Positions 63,794-64,000 of a DNA stretch of 64,000 nt are shown here, in pieces. Made by a program: the position numbers and the translations under genes. The notes under the pieces were generated by a model. It was not told where the DNA came from, ran no database searches, and saw only the letters and a program-made list of their open reading frames with translations. Source of the DNA: Thiopseudomonas sp. (lineage in GTDB: Bacteria > Pseudomonadota > Gammaproteobacteria > Pseudomonadales > Pseudomonadaceae); contig JALOAC010000007.1 of the NCBI GenBank assembly GCA_023228985.1, forward strand, positions 25,740 to 89,739, in the 5' to 3' direction. How positions within the stretch are numbered: the first letter of the stretch is position 1; each line of letters begins with the position of its first letter.

Positions 63794-63818
63794 TCGCAGG
63801 CATGGCCAGCTCCTACCA
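63794..63818 (-). repeat. REP-like repeat (reverse orientation)
   Basis: On the minus strand this reads TGGTAGGAGCTGGCCATGCC then TGCGA, close to the Pseudomonas REP consensus (GTAGGAGC-hairpin-GCGA). Confidence 0.6.
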
Positions 63819-63882
63819 AAATACAGGGTTTTGGGTGAGTTAGAACCAATCGCGCAATGACTGCAAGGAAGCACAATACCGT

Positions 63883-63907
63883 GTGGGACCTGACTTGTCA
63901 GGGAATC
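63883..63907 (+). repeat. REP-like repeat (forward orientation)
   Basis: GTGGGA followed by CCTGACTTGTCAGG (arms CCTGA/TCAGG, 63889-63902) and GAA resembles the Pseudomonas REP pattern GTGGGAGCGGGCTTGCCCGCGAA with a different stem. With the reverse copy 65 bases upstream it forms an inverted doublet. Confidence 0.5.
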
Positions 63908-64000
63908 AGTGTCTGCCCGTAGCACCAAGCCAAGCACCCTTCCCAGGCTTAAAAGCAAAAAAAGCCAAGCCATGGCACAGATTTGAGGTTGTAGGTTTAA

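Larger units (their letters stand above)
63711..64000. other. Non-coding tail after thrS
   Basis: The last 290 bases hold the two REP-like repeats and no convincing gene; short open frames here show no family resemblance or ribosome binding site. The sequence between the repeats includes ACAGGGTTTTGGGTGAGTT, of unknown role. The infC gene is expected but is not seen. Confidence 0.5.

Noticed and set aside
1..64000. CRISPR array or prophage
   Set aside because: No regularly spaced direct repeats, cas genes, integrase, capsid or tail genes were seen.

Overview
The window reads as chromosome of a gammaproteobacterium in the Pseudomonadaceae. The opening block pbpA-rodA-sltB1-rlpA-dacC-ybeD-lipB-lipA, the psrA/nagZ/mtnP neighbourhood, fabA-fabB, the tusDCBE-ybiB block, fadB-fadA near topA, and tRNA-Val upstream of thrS are all Pseudomonas-like. 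By eye the base composition is moderate and lower than in classical Pseudomonas, so a low-GC relative such as Thiopseudomonas or Denitrificimonas is plausible. This placement is inference; no 16S gene is present.

Layout. 1-7.9 kb: cell-wall elongation and remodelling operon (PBP2, RodA, lytic transglycosylases, D,D-carboxypeptidase) running into lipoate synthesis. 8-13.8 kb: PsrA regulator, a signal-less L,D-transpeptidase, NagZ, methylthioinosine phosphorylase, a phosphopantetheinyl transferase, CysB and SpeE. 13.9-19.5 kb: SCP2-like protein, SohB, acrylyl-CoA reductase-like protein, fabA-fabB, AEC transporter. 19.7-25.3 kb: gpsA, a small membrane protein, sixA, a hydrolase, GST, DUF4892, AI-2E permease, lipoprotein. 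25.4-29.3 kb: moxR-DUF58-tgpA. 29.3-36.9 kb: ArsR-type repressor divergent from an RND efflux operon whose outer-membrane-factor gene carries an in-frame stop, then an MFS transporter. 37-39.9 kb: tusDCBE (tRNA 2-thiolation), ybiB, uspA. 40-44.2 kb: fadBA and yigZ. 44.3-46.2 kb: accessory segment with parDE and a stand-alone TnpB element. 46.4-52.5 kb: topA, a two-gene restriction-modification cassette, a small conserved ORF and a pseudouridine synthase. 52.6-61.4 kb: diguanylate cyclase, tautomerase, tandem-USP protein, HDOD protein, YbbA/YbbP-type ABC system divergent from tesA, secreted L,D-transpeptidase. 61.4-64 kb: tRNA-Val(GAC), thrS, a terminator and two inverted REP-like repeats.

How the parts connect. 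PsrA probably autoregulates and also controls fadBA 32 kb away, since near-consensus PsrA boxes lie at both promoters. The ArsR-type gene and the RND operon appear to share one palindromic operator that carries the -35 hexamer of both divergent promoters. The most unusual non-coding signal is a hairpin just upstream of the thrS ribosome binding site; its loop copies the anticodon loop of tRNA-Thr(GGU) and suggests translational autocontrol by threonyl-tRNA synthetase. I found no CRISPR array, prophage or wholly new multi-gene system. The accessory interest lies in the restriction-modification cassette, the TnpB element with an altered RuvC-II motif, ParDE, and the interrupted efflux operon.
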